Of a stretch of 64,000 nucleotides of DNA, positions 16,063 to 24,763 are shown piece after piece. Numbering within the stretch: the stretch's first letter is position 1; every line of letters starts with the position of its first letter. This stretch comes from a bacterium (GTDB taxonomy: Bacteria; Electryoneota; Electryoneia; Electryoneales; Electryoneaceae), in the NCBI GenBank assembly GCA_020444265.1, contig JAHLLH010000006.1, forward strand, positions 62,001 to 126,000. The letters are read 5' to 3'. The notes beneath the pieces were generated by a model. The model searched no databases and was not told the origin of the DNA. It saw nothing but the letters and a program-made list of their open reading frames with translations. Both the position numbers and the translations under genes were made by a program.

Positions 16063-17730
16063 TTACTGATTTTGATTTCTAATATTCGCTATTTCTTGTA
16101 GCTGACGATATTCTCTTGATTTTACAAAGCGATCCCCCCTTTCGAGTGCCTCCAGCGCCTGACCTGGTAGCCCGAGACGCAAGAGGATGCGAGCACGAAG
16201 GACCGGAGTTTTGAAATACTGCGGCGACAACATATCGAGGGTATCCGCCTGGGCGAGAGCTCGCATCAGCAAGTCGGTCCGCTCTCTATTTGCCTCGGGA
16301 GCCGCTGCTGCCTCCCGGTACAAATTCACGAGCAACAGGCTTCGTGACTCGAGTTCCTCCGGCCAGCTTGCAAGCGCCTCGCGCAACTGGGAAGGATCTT
16401 CTGCCGCGAAGTACTGATGCCAGTCTCGTCCAAGGGCATATTGACGATCCGCTTTCAGCCGTTGAAACTGCAGCGGCAGAAGGGCGATCAGCCCCACAAA
16501 GAGCATCAGGAGAAGCGACTTCTTCAATGGTGCAGTGCGTCTCGGCTCAGCAAACGCGAGAACCGCTCCCAGCGCCAGGGCAGCGGGTAGCATGACCTGA
16601 CGGGTGGGAGCGAGGGAAACTGTCCCCTGCACCAGCAAGGCAATGAACGCGGCCCAGATGATCACCGCCTGAAAGCTGTCATCGCGTCGCATCAAGCGAA
16701 AAACATAGACCATCGCCACACCAAACAGGAGTACGAGCCCCACACCAGCGAATACTCCACCCTCCACAAGCGTATGCAGCGGTTCGAGGTGGACATGGTC
16801 GAGTGGATGCTGCGCGGTAACCGCCGTGTACTCATCCATCATTGGCGAACGGAGTGCAGGATAGAGGAAGAGGAACTGGCCCGGTCCCTGCCCGGAGAAG
16901 GGTGCATGGGCAAAAAGGGTCCAGCCGACATGGATGTTGTCCATACGGGTTGACACAGCTACCTGGCCATCCGCCAGCAACCAGACCAGAGTGCCGCCCG
17001 CCAACAGTGCTGATAGAAAGACAAGGCCGGTCTTTGTTGCCGCCCCAGCACCTTTCCAGCGCAAGAGCGCTGCCCCTCCCCAACCGATGGCAAGGGCGAG
17101 CGCAGCTCCAGCAGAGCGGGTGAAGGGCAGGGTGATGACTGCAAGGATGATTGCCACCAGCGCCAGGCGGCGCCACCAGGGAGAACGATCTTCGCGAAGC
17201 ACCCAGACAGTCCAGGGCAACAGCAAGACCAACATCATCGCGAAGACATTACCGTGTGCCAGCACACCTTCTACAATGCTGCCAGGATGGGCAATCACCT
17301 GACCGAGCCCCACCGCGCCATGCAGCAGCAAAGCGAGGGAAGCCCCTCGTGCAACAAGCTGCCAACCTGATGCAGACCGTTGCAAAAACACGGCGGAGAG
17401 AATGACCAGACCGCCGAATGTGAGATGGTAGGAAAAGGTGAGCAGAGCAGTCATTGGACGGCCCGCATGCAACAGCCCCAGCATCATGCCAAGCATCATC
17501 AAAAGAAAAGCGAGCATCGGCAGGGCAGGAAGCTCAACAGGCCGTTTTTGTTTCTCGACCATGTAGAGCAGTGCAAAAAGAAGAGTGCCAATCGTGAATA
17601 GGGTCAGGACTAGGAAGTGGGGACGTGCTGCGGGGAAAGGATGTGGCATAGCAGCAAGGAGGATCAGGCATGCAAGCAGCCATCCACCAAACCGTTCAAA
17701 TGGTTCAACCCCTTTCGCACCAATGATCAT
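16063..17730 (-). CDS. O-antigen ligase-like (Wzy_C) membrane protein
   Basis: A polytopic inner-membrane protein (555 residues, about 11-12 predicted membrane segments over residues 15-425). Its large periplasmic loop contains the family pattern FSGQGPGQFLFLYP ... HPLDHVHLEPLHTLVEGG, including the His used by O-antigen ligase/polymerase relatives. The C-terminal 110 residues are soluble and helical, resembling tetratricopeptide-type repeats. The likely role is attachment or polymerisation of surface polysaccharide, fitting the LPS genes elsewhere in the window. Ligase versus polymerase cannot be decided. AAGGAAG lies 5 bases before the ATG. Confidence 0.8.
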   Translation of the reverse strand: MIIGAKGVEPFERFGGWLLACLILLAAMPHPFPAARPHFLVLTLFTIGTLLFALLYMVEKQKRPVELPALPMLAFLLMMLGMMLGLLHAGRPMTALLTFSYHLTFGGLVILSAVFLQRSASGWQLVARGASLALLLHGAVGLGQVIAHPGSIVEGVLAHGNVFAMMLVLLLPWTVWVLREDRSPWWRRLALVAIILAVITLPFTRSAGAALALAIGWGGAALLRWKGAGAATKTGLVFLSALLAGGTLVWLLADGQVAVSTRMDNIHVGWTLFAHAPFSGQGPGQFLFLYPALRSPMMDEYTAVTAQHPLDHVHLEPLHTLVEGGVFAGVGLVLLFGVAMVYVFRLMRRDDSFQAVIIWAAFIALLVQGTVSLAPTRQVMLPAALALGAVLAFAEPRRTAPLKKSLLLMLFVGLIALLPLQFQRLKADRQYALGRDWHQYFAAEDPSQLREALASWPEELESRSLLLVNLYREAAAAPEANRERTDLLMRALAQADTLDMLSPQYFKTPVLRARILLRLGLPGQALEALERGDRFVKSREYRQLQEIANIRNQNQ

Positions 17731-17845
17731 AGCGTCTTCCTTGTCACCAACCTGCCAGCTTGTCGGGAGAGGCTGCTGCTGGAAATCTTCTTACTCAAAT
17801 CGTACGTTGAAACAATGAACGAAACCTGCTAACGATGAGCAGCGC

Positions 17846-18703
17846 ATGAAGGTACACTGGAATCAGCGACCCACTTTTCTCCTGGTCCTCTTTTCTCTAC
17901 TCCTGCTCTGGCAGCTCCCCGCCGATTGCTTTGCGGCATTTGAGGAGCGCGGCAACAGTCCTGTCGCCCTCGGCCTCGGTTGTTCGCTCGCATCCGATCC
18001 GGTTGATCCTTCCGGGCGTGCCTGGAACCCTGCCGCAGCAAGCTTCACGGACCAATTTGCATTCCGAATTGGCTATGCTCGCCCCTTCGGGTTAAAAGAA
18101 CTCGATCGGATTCGTCTCGATCTGGTCTATCCTTTCGGTGCTCGCGTCGCTGGGCTTTCCCTCTCCAGTTTTGGTGGGGAGCTCTATTCGGAACGTCAAC
18201 TTTCGCTTAGCCTCTCCCAGCGATCTGGTCCTCTTGCATTCGGGGCCGCATTGGGTCATCAGCAGATCAATATCAACAACTATGGCAGTGATCATGCCTG
18301 GTTTGCTGATGCCGGCCTGCTGCTCCACCTCGGCATGGTCCAGCTTGGTGCCGGGGGGACCAATCTTGTTTCTACTACCATGGAACGCTACGGGACCGAT
18401 CAAGTTCCGAGACAGGGAGTTGTATCCCTCCGCTTCTTGCCCGACTCACGTTACGCCTTGCTGCTGGAAACCCAATTCGAAAAGTATATGCCTCCCGCTT
18501 TCCACTTCGGTGGAGAGGTGGAAATCTATGCAAATCTTCGGGCACGTCTCGGCTATGATACTGCCACCAATCGAATGCACCTCGGATTGGGCATTTCGGT
18601 TGAGGGATTGATGATGGACGGCAGCTATGACAACCACCCCTACCTGGGCTGGACACGAGCGTTCGGGTTTGGCTGGGGAGTGAGGCCTCATGCTGCGGAC
18701 TAA
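17846..18703 (+). CDS. PorV/PorQ-like outer-membrane barrel protein
   Basis: A 285-residue exported protein. A signal peptide (residues 1-30, LVLFSLLLLWQLPADCFA) is followed by PVALGLGCSLASDPVDPSGRAWNPAAAS, the GARxxGMGGAxxAxxDDxxAxxxNPA-like opening of PorV/PorQ/UPF0164 barrels. Alternating short beta strands run to the C terminus. Such proteins sit in the outer membrane; PorV is the shuttle for sorting-domain cargo in type IX secretion, which would fit the cargo proteins here, but PorQ-like or unrelated roles are equally possible. Its end overlaps the next gene by 14 bases, so the two are coupled. Confidence 0.65.
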   Translation: MKVHWNQRPTFLLVLFSLLLLWQLPADCFAAFEERGNSPVALGLGCSLASDPVDPSGRAWNPAAASFTDQFAFRIGYARPFGLKELDRIRLDLVYPFGARVAGLSLSSFGGELYSERQLSLSLSQRSGPLAFGAALGHQQININNYGSDHAWFADAGLLLHLGMVQLGAGGTNLVSTTMERYGTDQVPRQGVVSLRFLPDSRYALLLETQFEKYMPPAFHFGGEVEIYANLRARLGYDTATNRMHLGLGISVEGLMMDGSYDNHPYLGWTRAFGFGWGVRPHAAD

Positions 18704-20516
18704 AGCACGTCTGCTAGCATGCGCCCTTCTGTGTGCTCTTTGCATTCAGTTGGCAATTGCTGAGGAAACTTCACCCATCCTCGATCCTGATTCAAGCTCT
18801 ACGCTTTCCGCAGAGGACTTCAGCACGGCCAGGCCCCTGGAACAGGATGGTCTACGCACCCTTTGGGAGGCGTTGTCGACTCCTGAGAAGGGCGACATTA
18901 TTCGCATACGTGATCGTGACCACATCGACCGCCCATCCGCTGAGAGGTATCACTACCTGCATCTGGAACGGCAGAATATCGAGCTGCTACTAATGGAAAG
19001 CGGCCAGATCGCCACACCGGAATGGCGCCGGATTCATAGTGCGTTGGGAATACACGGTTCGTCGACCAATCTGCTGATCGGACATTTCCGTGCCAACCTC
19101 GGCGAGGGCTGGACAGTGCAAAGCTCCCCCTCGTTTGCCCTCACCTCTTCGCCCATGTCCCCCTTCTACCATGCTGCAGAGGGATTCACAGCAAATTCCT
19201 CCGCCGAGGCGCTGAGGGGTTGGTTTGGTGGTGCGGTGCACGTGAACCCCTGGAAGAATGGATGGGCTCCATCCATTGATCTGTGGGCGGGGAGTCTGGA
19301 ATACGAAGCCAAAATCGGGCTTGATGGCTATCACCTCTTTACCGACGTAAATCGATTCCAGTTACGCCGTTATGGCATCGGCGAATTCCAGACCGGAGCC
19401 GCACTTGCCAAGGAGTTCAATGAAGGAGATGACCGGGTTCAACTGATTCGAAGCCAGAGCCAATTCAACGCCGAATTGACACCGATGACCTCAGCCCGCT
19501 ATCGCTTTACCCAGCATACCCAGGCGTATGGTGCAACGGGATTGGCGTATCGTCATACGGGAAAACGTCTCCTGTTGAACAGCGAGATGAGCTACCAGGA
19601 CCACGATGCTCTGGGTGGAAGTGTGGCGACGGCGTACAAGACGAGCCAGTCGGGTACCTTCACCGGCCACACCTATCGTGCCACTCGCACCTTCGCCACG
19701 CTGCATGCACGTCCTTACCTCCCCTTTGGGGAGGACCCCACAGGCAAAACCGGGATACAGGTCGGGTGGATTGGCAAGGGGCTGGGCTTCAAAACGATTG
19801 CCATCAATATTGCGCAGGAACGGACCGAGTCTGAGACAGTCAATTCCTATCACTTCCATCAGTTCTACTCAGATTATCGAACATATCCTTACCAGTTTGA
19901 CAAGGAAAAGATGGGTGGATGGCTGACCCTGCAACGTCCCCTGGGGCATGGGTTTGACGTTCAGGTACGCGGTTCCGTGACGCTACGGAACGATCTGGTT
20001 CACGAACCGGACAGCTTGTTCCATAACCCCCAGCGAGGGGAAATCGGGTATGGCCGCCATTCCATCCGGGCAACCCTGACTCATCGTAGTGCGAGGCGGA
20101 CCATCCACTTGCGCTACCAATATGTGTTCGCCTACCAGACTAACGATCAGGAGATTCGGAGCGGAAGTAACATCAGCAATGGTTACCTGTTAAGCACACA
20201 AATCCAGACCCATTTGAAACACGGAATCGATTTTTCCATCACCGGATCGTATCTCCGAACGGAAGATTGGAACTCTCGTGTGACCATCGTAGAGACCTCT
20301 GCGCCTGGAACCTTTCCGTTTATCACCCTGTCGGGGGAGCATCTCCGTCTCGCGGGACGACTCGAGCTCATTCCATGGAAAGGTGTAATCCTCTGGACTT
20401 CCGGGTATGTCGATCATGATTTTGATCATCATGCCTCTCATTATCCTTACAGTAACATGTATGACAACCCGAAAGTTGGCTGGGGGTTTGGTTTTGATTG
20501 GCGACCTGTGTTTTGA
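18690..20516 (+). CDS. Putative outer-membrane beta-barrel protein
   Basis: A 608-residue exported protein of unrecognised family. Residues 1-24 form a signal peptide ending AIAEE. A soluble segment follows (about 40-110: EKGDIIRIRDRDHIDRPSAERYHYL), then about 480 residues rich in alternating aromatic/polar strands (HGIDFSITGSYLRTEDW, LRLAGRLELIPWKGVILWTSGYVDHDF) and ending in a terminal aromatic, F, as outer-membrane barrels do. GGGGAGTGAGG precedes its ATG, inside the end of the previous gene. The overlap suggests the two barrels work together. Transport versus structural role is unknown. Confidence 0.6.
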   Translation: MLRTKARLLACALLCALCIQLAIAEETSPILDPDSSSTLSAEDFSTARPLEQDGLRTLWEALSTPEKGDIIRIRDRDHIDRPSAERYHYLHLERQNIELLLMESGQIATPEWRRIHSALGIHGSSTNLLIGHFRANLGEGWTVQSSPSFALTSSPMSPFYHAAEGFTANSSAEALRGWFGGAVHVNPWKNGWAPSIDLWAGSLEYEAKIGLDGYHLFTDVNRFQLRRYGIGEFQTGAALAKEFNEGDDRVQLIRSQSQFNAELTPMTSARYRFTQHTQAYGATGLAYRHTGKRLLLNSEMSYQDHDALGGSVATAYKTSQSGTFTGHTYRATRTFATLHARPYLPFGEDPTGKTGIQVGWIGKGLGFKTIAINIAQERTESETVNSYHFHQFYSDYRTYPYQFDKEKMGGWLTLQRPLGHGFDVQVRGSVTLRNDLVHEPDSLFHNPQRGEIGYGRHSIRATLTHRSARRTIHLRYQYVFAYQTNDQEIRSGSNISNGYLLSTQIQTHLKHGIDFSITGSYLRTEDWNSRVTIVETSAPGTFPFITLSGEHLRLAGRLELIPWKGVILWTSGYVDHDFDHHASHYPYSNMYDNPKVGWGFGFDWRPVF

Positions 20517-20531
20517 TTTGGAGAGAATGTA

Positions 20532-21548
20532 ATGGTCCAGCAGCGGAAACGTGAACAGCCCGCCGGCATCCCGCCGGTAGCGGATGGTCCTGATCTGTCA
20601 CGTGAAATCCGTGCCGGAAGCCAGCACGCCGATGTTGAGGAACAATCCCCGACCAACCTTCCGATTCGAACGGTTCGCTGCCCCCACTGCAACCAATCCT
20701 TCGAGCAGAACTGCGAAGGGCTTGAGACAGAAACTTCCTGCCCGGAATGCGACCAGGCCTTCCCATATGTGGATGGGTACCTCAACTACTACAAAGAATA
20801 CATTGAAGTCTTCATTGATGAGGTCCATGCTCTGCCGTTGGTCCCGGGCTACTCGACCTCCGGACGAGTGATGTCCTTGCCGGATGATCTGCTGATTGTC
20901 GACTTTGGCATCCACTACCGTAAACCGCCTGAAGTCTTTTTTCTCGTTCCGGGCAACCGCAGCGCCCGTCAGTGGATCGCGGATAACCAGGTGCTGATGC
21001 CCCTCTCGATTGGTGAGGATAATTTTATCCTCTTCTCACGCACCCTCGACCCGTCCAGCAAGAGTAAGCCGACTCCGGTCACCTGGGTCGCCCTCGGGGA
21101 AACAGGTGAATGGGAGAAACCGCTCTGGCTCAATTACCTGCAAAACTCGGCAAGGCTGGTACGTGAAGGAGAAGATGTCGCGGCGATTGTGATGCTGATG
21201 ATCGCCCTCGACTTTTTCTACGACCGCATTTTGGAACGGCTCGGCATAACCTTCGAGATGATTCGACGTGAGGGACGGCGGCCCGGGATGAACGAGAAAC
21301 GGGCCAAACTGAAGATGATGTCGGAACGGCTCGGCGACTGGCCGGAAGGGTTCAGCCAGGACCTGACCGACCTCACCGACTACCGCAACCACATCGTGCA
21401 CGGGGTCATTAAAAAGGGAACAGTCCGAAGCTACACCGGTAGACGGGCCTTCCAGATTGTGATGCGTGCGACCATGTTCCTGATCGACATGCTCTACCAC
21501 CCACGTCCGACTATTTCAACTGAGAGCGAGAACAGCAAGAACGAGTAA
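20532..21548 (+). CDS. Zinc-ribbon protein with HEPN-like C-terminal domain
   Basis: A 338-residue soluble protein of unknown function. Residues about 50-80 hold a two-part zinc ribbon (CPHC ... CPEC). The middle (90-215) is a mixed alpha/beta region I do not recognise. The C-terminal part (about 215-320) is helical with LMIALDFFYDRILERLG and the motif R285-NHIV-H290 (RX4H) in DLTDYRNHIVHG, the arrangement seen in HEPN nucleotide-binding or RNase domains. It lies 15 bases after the barrel gene with GGAGAG before its ATG, so it is probably cotranscribed with two outer-membrane proteins, an odd pairing. HEPN assignment is by motif only. Confidence 0.55.
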   Translation: MVQQRKREQPAGIPPVADGPDLSREIRAGSQHADVEEQSPTNLPIRTVRCPHCNQSFEQNCEGLETETSCPECDQAFPYVDGYLNYYKEYIEVFIDEVHALPLVPGYSTSGRVMSLPDDLLIVDFGIHYRKPPEVFFLVPGNRSARQWIADNQVLMPLSIGEDNFILFSRTLDPSSKSKPTPVTWVALGETGEWEKPLWLNYLQNSARLVREGEDVAAIVMLMIALDFFYDRILERLGITFEMIRREGRRPGMNEKRAKLKMMSERLGDWPEGFSQDLTDLTDYRNHIVHGVIKKGTVRSYTGRRAFQIVMRATMFLIDMLYHPRPTISTESENSKNE

Positions 21549-21650
21549 AGGGCTCCTCCTTCCGCCCGGTCCCGGTTCCGCGCCCTCCTTGCAACCCCTA
21601 CCTTGCTGAACAGCATGATGCCGATGGACTGTCACAAAGGACGTTTGTTG

Positions 21651-22580
21651 ATGCCTCTTTCTCGTTCCCGTTTCCGGCCGACCTTTGCCTGGATCGTTCC
21701 AACCCTGTTGTTTAGCATCTCTCTTCTTCATGCCGCTCCTGCTGATTCGACCATGCAAGCCCATTTCGGTTCCTTGCAGGAACGTCTGCTGGCGGATGGC
21801 ATCCAGCAGGAGACGATTGATCGACATTTCACGGATGATCGGTTCGAAGTGATTCATTCGCTGCTGAAAGTGAATATCCGTCAACCGAGCGGCACCGCAG
21901 GCTACGAGCGTTTTGTCGGGGATGAATCGGTCCATGCCGCGAGCGACTTTTACCTTGCCAACCGCACCACCCTCGATTCCCTGTTGAAGGACAACCCGGT
22001 TGACCCAATGGTTGTCATCGCCATCCTGCAGGTGGAGAGCAGCCTGGGACGGTACAAGGGGACCTACCCGCTGTTCAACGTCTTCGCCAGCCTCACCCTG
22101 CTGGAAGCAGACCCGGTGACCGATGTCGCACCGCAGTTCTGGGATCATGTTCTCGACGAAATCCCTGAGGCGGAACACAATGCGGCAATGAACAAAGCGA
22201 TCAAGCGAGCTCATTCGAAGTCCAGGTGGGCGTATCGTCAATTGAAGGCGCTACTGCTGATGGAGGAACGTGGTCATCTCGACCCACTCGAGACAAAAGG
22301 CTCCTGGGCGGGGGCGTATGGCATGGCACAATTCATCCCTACTTCCGCAGATGCCTATGCCCGCGATGGGGATGGAGACGGACGTATCAACCTCGACCAC
22401 CTTGAAGATGCCGCCGCCTCAGTCGCCAACTACCTGAAGGTGCATCGTTACCGGAAAGACAACCCGGCAAAACGTCGCAAAGCGGTTTGGCATTACAACC
22501 ACAGCGACGAGTATGTCAATTGCATCCTCACCCTTGCCGACCGGATCGAGGAACGAGTGAAGGAAGAGGATGCCAGGTGA
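21651..22580 (+). CDS. MltB-type lytic murein transglycosylase
   Basis: Exported peptidoglycan lyase of the SLT_2/MltB family. The start at 21651 gives a proper signal peptide (TFAWIVPTLLFSISLLHAA) with AAAGGA 9 bases upstream; a longer frame from 21603 does not. The catalytic Glu is in VIAILQVESSLGRYKGTYPLFNVFASL. GSWAGAYGMAQFIPTSADAYARDGDGDGRINL and AVWHYNHSDEYV are the conserved later motifs. The mature protein is about 285 residues. The DGDGDGRI loop resembles a calcium-binding site. It is a single gene, with tRNA-Glu downstream. Confidence 0.88.
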   Translation: MPLSRSRFRPTFAWIVPTLLFSISLLHAAPADSTMQAHFGSLQERLLADGIQQETIDRHFTDDRFEVIHSLLKVNIRQPSGTAGYERFVGDESVHAASDFYLANRTTLDSLLKDNPVDPMVVIAILQVESSLGRYKGTYPLFNVFASLTLLEADPVTDVAPQFWDHVLDEIPEAEHNAAMNKAIKRAHSKSRWAYRQLKALLLMEERGHLDPLETKGSWAGAYGMAQFIPTSADAYARDGDGDGRINLDHLEDAAASVANYLKVHRYRKDNPAKRRKAVWHYNHSDEYVNCILTLADRIEERVKEEDAR

Positions 22581-22629
22581 ACCTCCCAAAGGCTCTACTC
22601 GTTACGCCTCGGGACGGCCTCAGAGCATC

Positions 22630-22657
22630 TTGACGAACGCCATCGGTCCACTTAACT
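22630..22657 (+). promoter_or_regulatory. Probable sigma-70-type promoter of tRNA-Glu
   Basis: TTGACG at 22630-22635 and TTAACT at 22652-22657 are separated by 16 bases, placing a start about 30 bases before the tRNA. Confidence 0.45.
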
Positions 22658-22694
22658 TGCCGCTTCCGCCGTGCGACATGGCGGATGTACCCAA

Positions 22695-22769
22695 GCCCGG
22701 TTCGTCTAGCGGTTAGGACGCCGGCCTCTCACGCCGGTAACAGGGGTTCGATTCCCCTACCGGGTACCA
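22695..22769 (+). tRNA. tRNA-Glu (anticodon CTC)
   Basis: A 75-base cloverleaf with CCA encoded. The acceptor stem is GCCCGGT/ACCGGGT (one G-T pair). The D arm contains the usual AGCGGTTAGGA. The anticodon stem CCGGC/GCCGG encloses loop CTCTCAC with CTC at 22728-22730. The T arm is GGGG-TTCGATT-CCCC. A terminator follows 5 bases later. Confidence 0.97.
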
Positions 22770-22773
22770 CGAA

Positions 22774-22801
22774 AAATCCCTTCGCCAATGCGAAGGGATT
22801 T
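22774..22801 (+). terminator. Terminator after tRNA-Glu
   Basis: A perfect 12-bp stem (AAATCCCTTCGC/GCGAAGGGATTT) with loop CAAT is followed by GTTGTTTT. It may also serve the convergent secreted-protein gene at 22832. Confidence 0.85.
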
Positions 22802-22831
22802 GTTGTTTTCCTACCTGCTTTGAATCACCGT

Positions 22832-24508
22832 TCACCGTAGCAGTACAACCCGCTGTTGAGTACTCTGGCCAAACCCATTATTGGTTTGGATATAATAAGT
22901 ACCTGATGCAACCCCCGATGCATCCCAGGTAAGCAACCCATGACCACTGCTTCCCGCCTCTGGTTGAAGCACAGCAATCCGTCTGCCCAACAGGTCAAAA
23001 ACTTCGACATTCCGAAGCCTTCCGGGAGTGGTGAGACGAATGTTCAGGTGGCTGTTGAACGGATTGGGCCAGGTTTGGAGGGAGATGTGAGCCGGGAGTG
23101 TTGATTCATACCTCTGTTCCTTTACTCCCAGCGAGGGCGTTCCCCAGGAACCATCAGGACCAACCACATTGGCCAATAGTAGCTCTGACTGCTCGTCAGT
23201 ATCGTCCGCACTCCAGACAACATAGCTGTTCCCCGCTTCGTCACGAGTCACTTTCCCCTGGTTGATTGAGCGAGCTCCATAAACTGGATATCGCCAAAGC
23301 TGGGTACCATAATGATCGAACCCGTAGAGATAGGTCGTATCCGTCTCTTCGCCCAGATACGGACGGGCCAACATGCTGATGCCCTGACCATCCATGGCAC
23401 AGCAGTGATGTGTGGTGGATGGAAGGAGACGTTGTGTGTCATGATTGGGTGCGGGCGTGAGGTTCTCATCCAGCAGGACGTGGTAGCCTTCCACAAAAAT
23501 CGAATACCCATCATCACTTGTCCTCGTCATACACATGACAGGCTCATCCCCGCCATACGTGGGCAGGTAAAAGGGTTCAGAGGCGGTAATGTCTCCCGAA
23601 TCGCTGATACGATACCCTCGTGAGGAATCGTCGTCACAAGGTCCAGTCGCCACAAGGATACCATTGTCCTGCACATCCAGAAACTTGGTCCAGCGACGGA
23701 TCATCATTCCAGGCAAGAGGCAGTCGCCAAACCCCCAGACGACCGATCCGTGCGGGGTAATCCGGACAACACTGTTGCCTGCGATCAACGCGAGGTCATG
23801 TGAGCCGGGAAGCACGACTGCCTTCGAGGCGCCTGTACCCCAAACGTGCGATGAATCCGGGATGAGTTGAATGCCACCTTCCTGCCAGACCGGTTGGCCA
23901 AGGGTGTTGTAGCGCTGGGCGAAGAACGCCGGACCACCATAATCCCAGCGGCCCATATCATCTTTCCAAACCACATACACCGACCCATCGCCAAGCGGTG
24001 CCAGCGCAAGCAGACGTTTCCATTGAGGGACATCATCGCCATGGAACGGCGCGACAATCCGAAGACCGTACTCATAATCGGCCCACTGGGGAACACCATC
24101 CGGGCTCAATTTCTGGAGGAGAAGCTGGCTGCCGAACAACTCTGGATCACCGGCATACCCGGACATACATTCAAAAAAAAGCCAGGTGGTCCCATCTGGA
24201 TCGGAGGCTGACAGCGCATGATCTCCCCACGGGTCAAGCGAGTAGGCCTCCACTCCGTTTGGATCGGCGATCCAGCTTAGCTCACCCCCACGGCTCACCC
24301 GTTGAAAGCTGATGGTTCCATTTAAACTGGCACCTCGCCAGAAAGAAAAGACGGAAAGCCCTGTTAATCCTTCCGTATGGATCGCCAATGGGGTTGTATA
24401 GCGACCCGTTGCTACAGGCAATCCACTTGTTTCGGTAACCGGCCATTGAGCGTGGGCTGGCAATGAGCCTAGAATTGCAGTAAAAATAAGGCAGACCAAA
24501 CATTTCAT
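22832..24508 (-). CDS. Secreted protein with C-terminal sorting domain
   Basis: A 558-residue exported protein. Starting at 24508 gives a signal peptide (MKCLVCLIFTAILGSLPAHA); an upstream frame to 24577 would bury it and lacks a ribosome-binding site. The central 430 residues look like a beta-propeller of WD/PQQ-like blades (repeated W, GDGSVYVVWKDD, DEAGNSYVVWS), a family often annotated as hypothetical. The last 80 residues form the type IX-like sorting domain: WPNPFNSHLNIRL, VEVFDLLGRRIAVL, SGTYYIQT, ending QQRVVLLR. Surface display or release is expected. Substrate or function is unknown. Confidence 0.85.
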   Translation of the reverse strand: MKCLVCLIFTAILGSLPAHAQWPVTETSGLPVATGRYTTPLAIHTEGLTGLSVFSFWRGASLNGTISFQRVSRGGELSWIADPNGVEAYSLDPWGDHALSASDPDGTTWLFFECMSGYAGDPELFGSQLLLQKLSPDGVPQWADYEYGLRIVAPFHGDDVPQWKRLLALAPLGDGSVYVVWKDDMGRWDYGGPAFFAQRYNTLGQPVWQEGGIQLIPDSSHVWGTGASKAVVLPGSHDLALIAGNSVVRITPHGSVVWGFGDCLLPGMMIRRWTKFLDVQDNGILVATGPCDDDSSRGYRISDSGDITASEPFYLPTYGGDEPVMCMTRTSDDGYSIFVEGYHVLLDENLTPAPNHDTQRLLPSTTHHCCAMDGQGISMLARPYLGEETDTTYLYGFDHYGTQLWRYPVYGARSINQGKVTRDEAGNSYVVWSADDTDEQSELLLANVVGPDGSWGTPSLGVKEQRYESTLPAHISLQTWPNPFNSHLNIRLTTPGRLRNVEVFDLLGRRIAVLQPEAGSSGHGLLTWDASGVASGTYYIQTNNGFGQSTQQRVVLLR

Positions 24509-24763
24509 TTTTTCGCTCGCTCTCGAAATCGGAGTTGAAGGGATTGTGGGGATCTTTAATATGTCTTTTTCATTCATTCAATGAAAGGACTGCCCCGGTT
24601 CAACCCACTTCCTGTCGGCTGGTGGTATGCCCCAAGAGGAGTTCAGCTGATTTATCTCTTCTGTCTGGCACCGGTAGCTCGCCATAGCATCCCCAACGAG
24701 GAATCCTTACATTGAGTTTTTCTTACGTTAAAGTGAAATGTGCCTGAATCGTGTGGACGGTTG

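Noticed and set aside
24581-24715. Plus-strand frame of about 44 codons between divergent genes
   Set aside because: No ribosome-binding site and no resemblance to the two short peptides.
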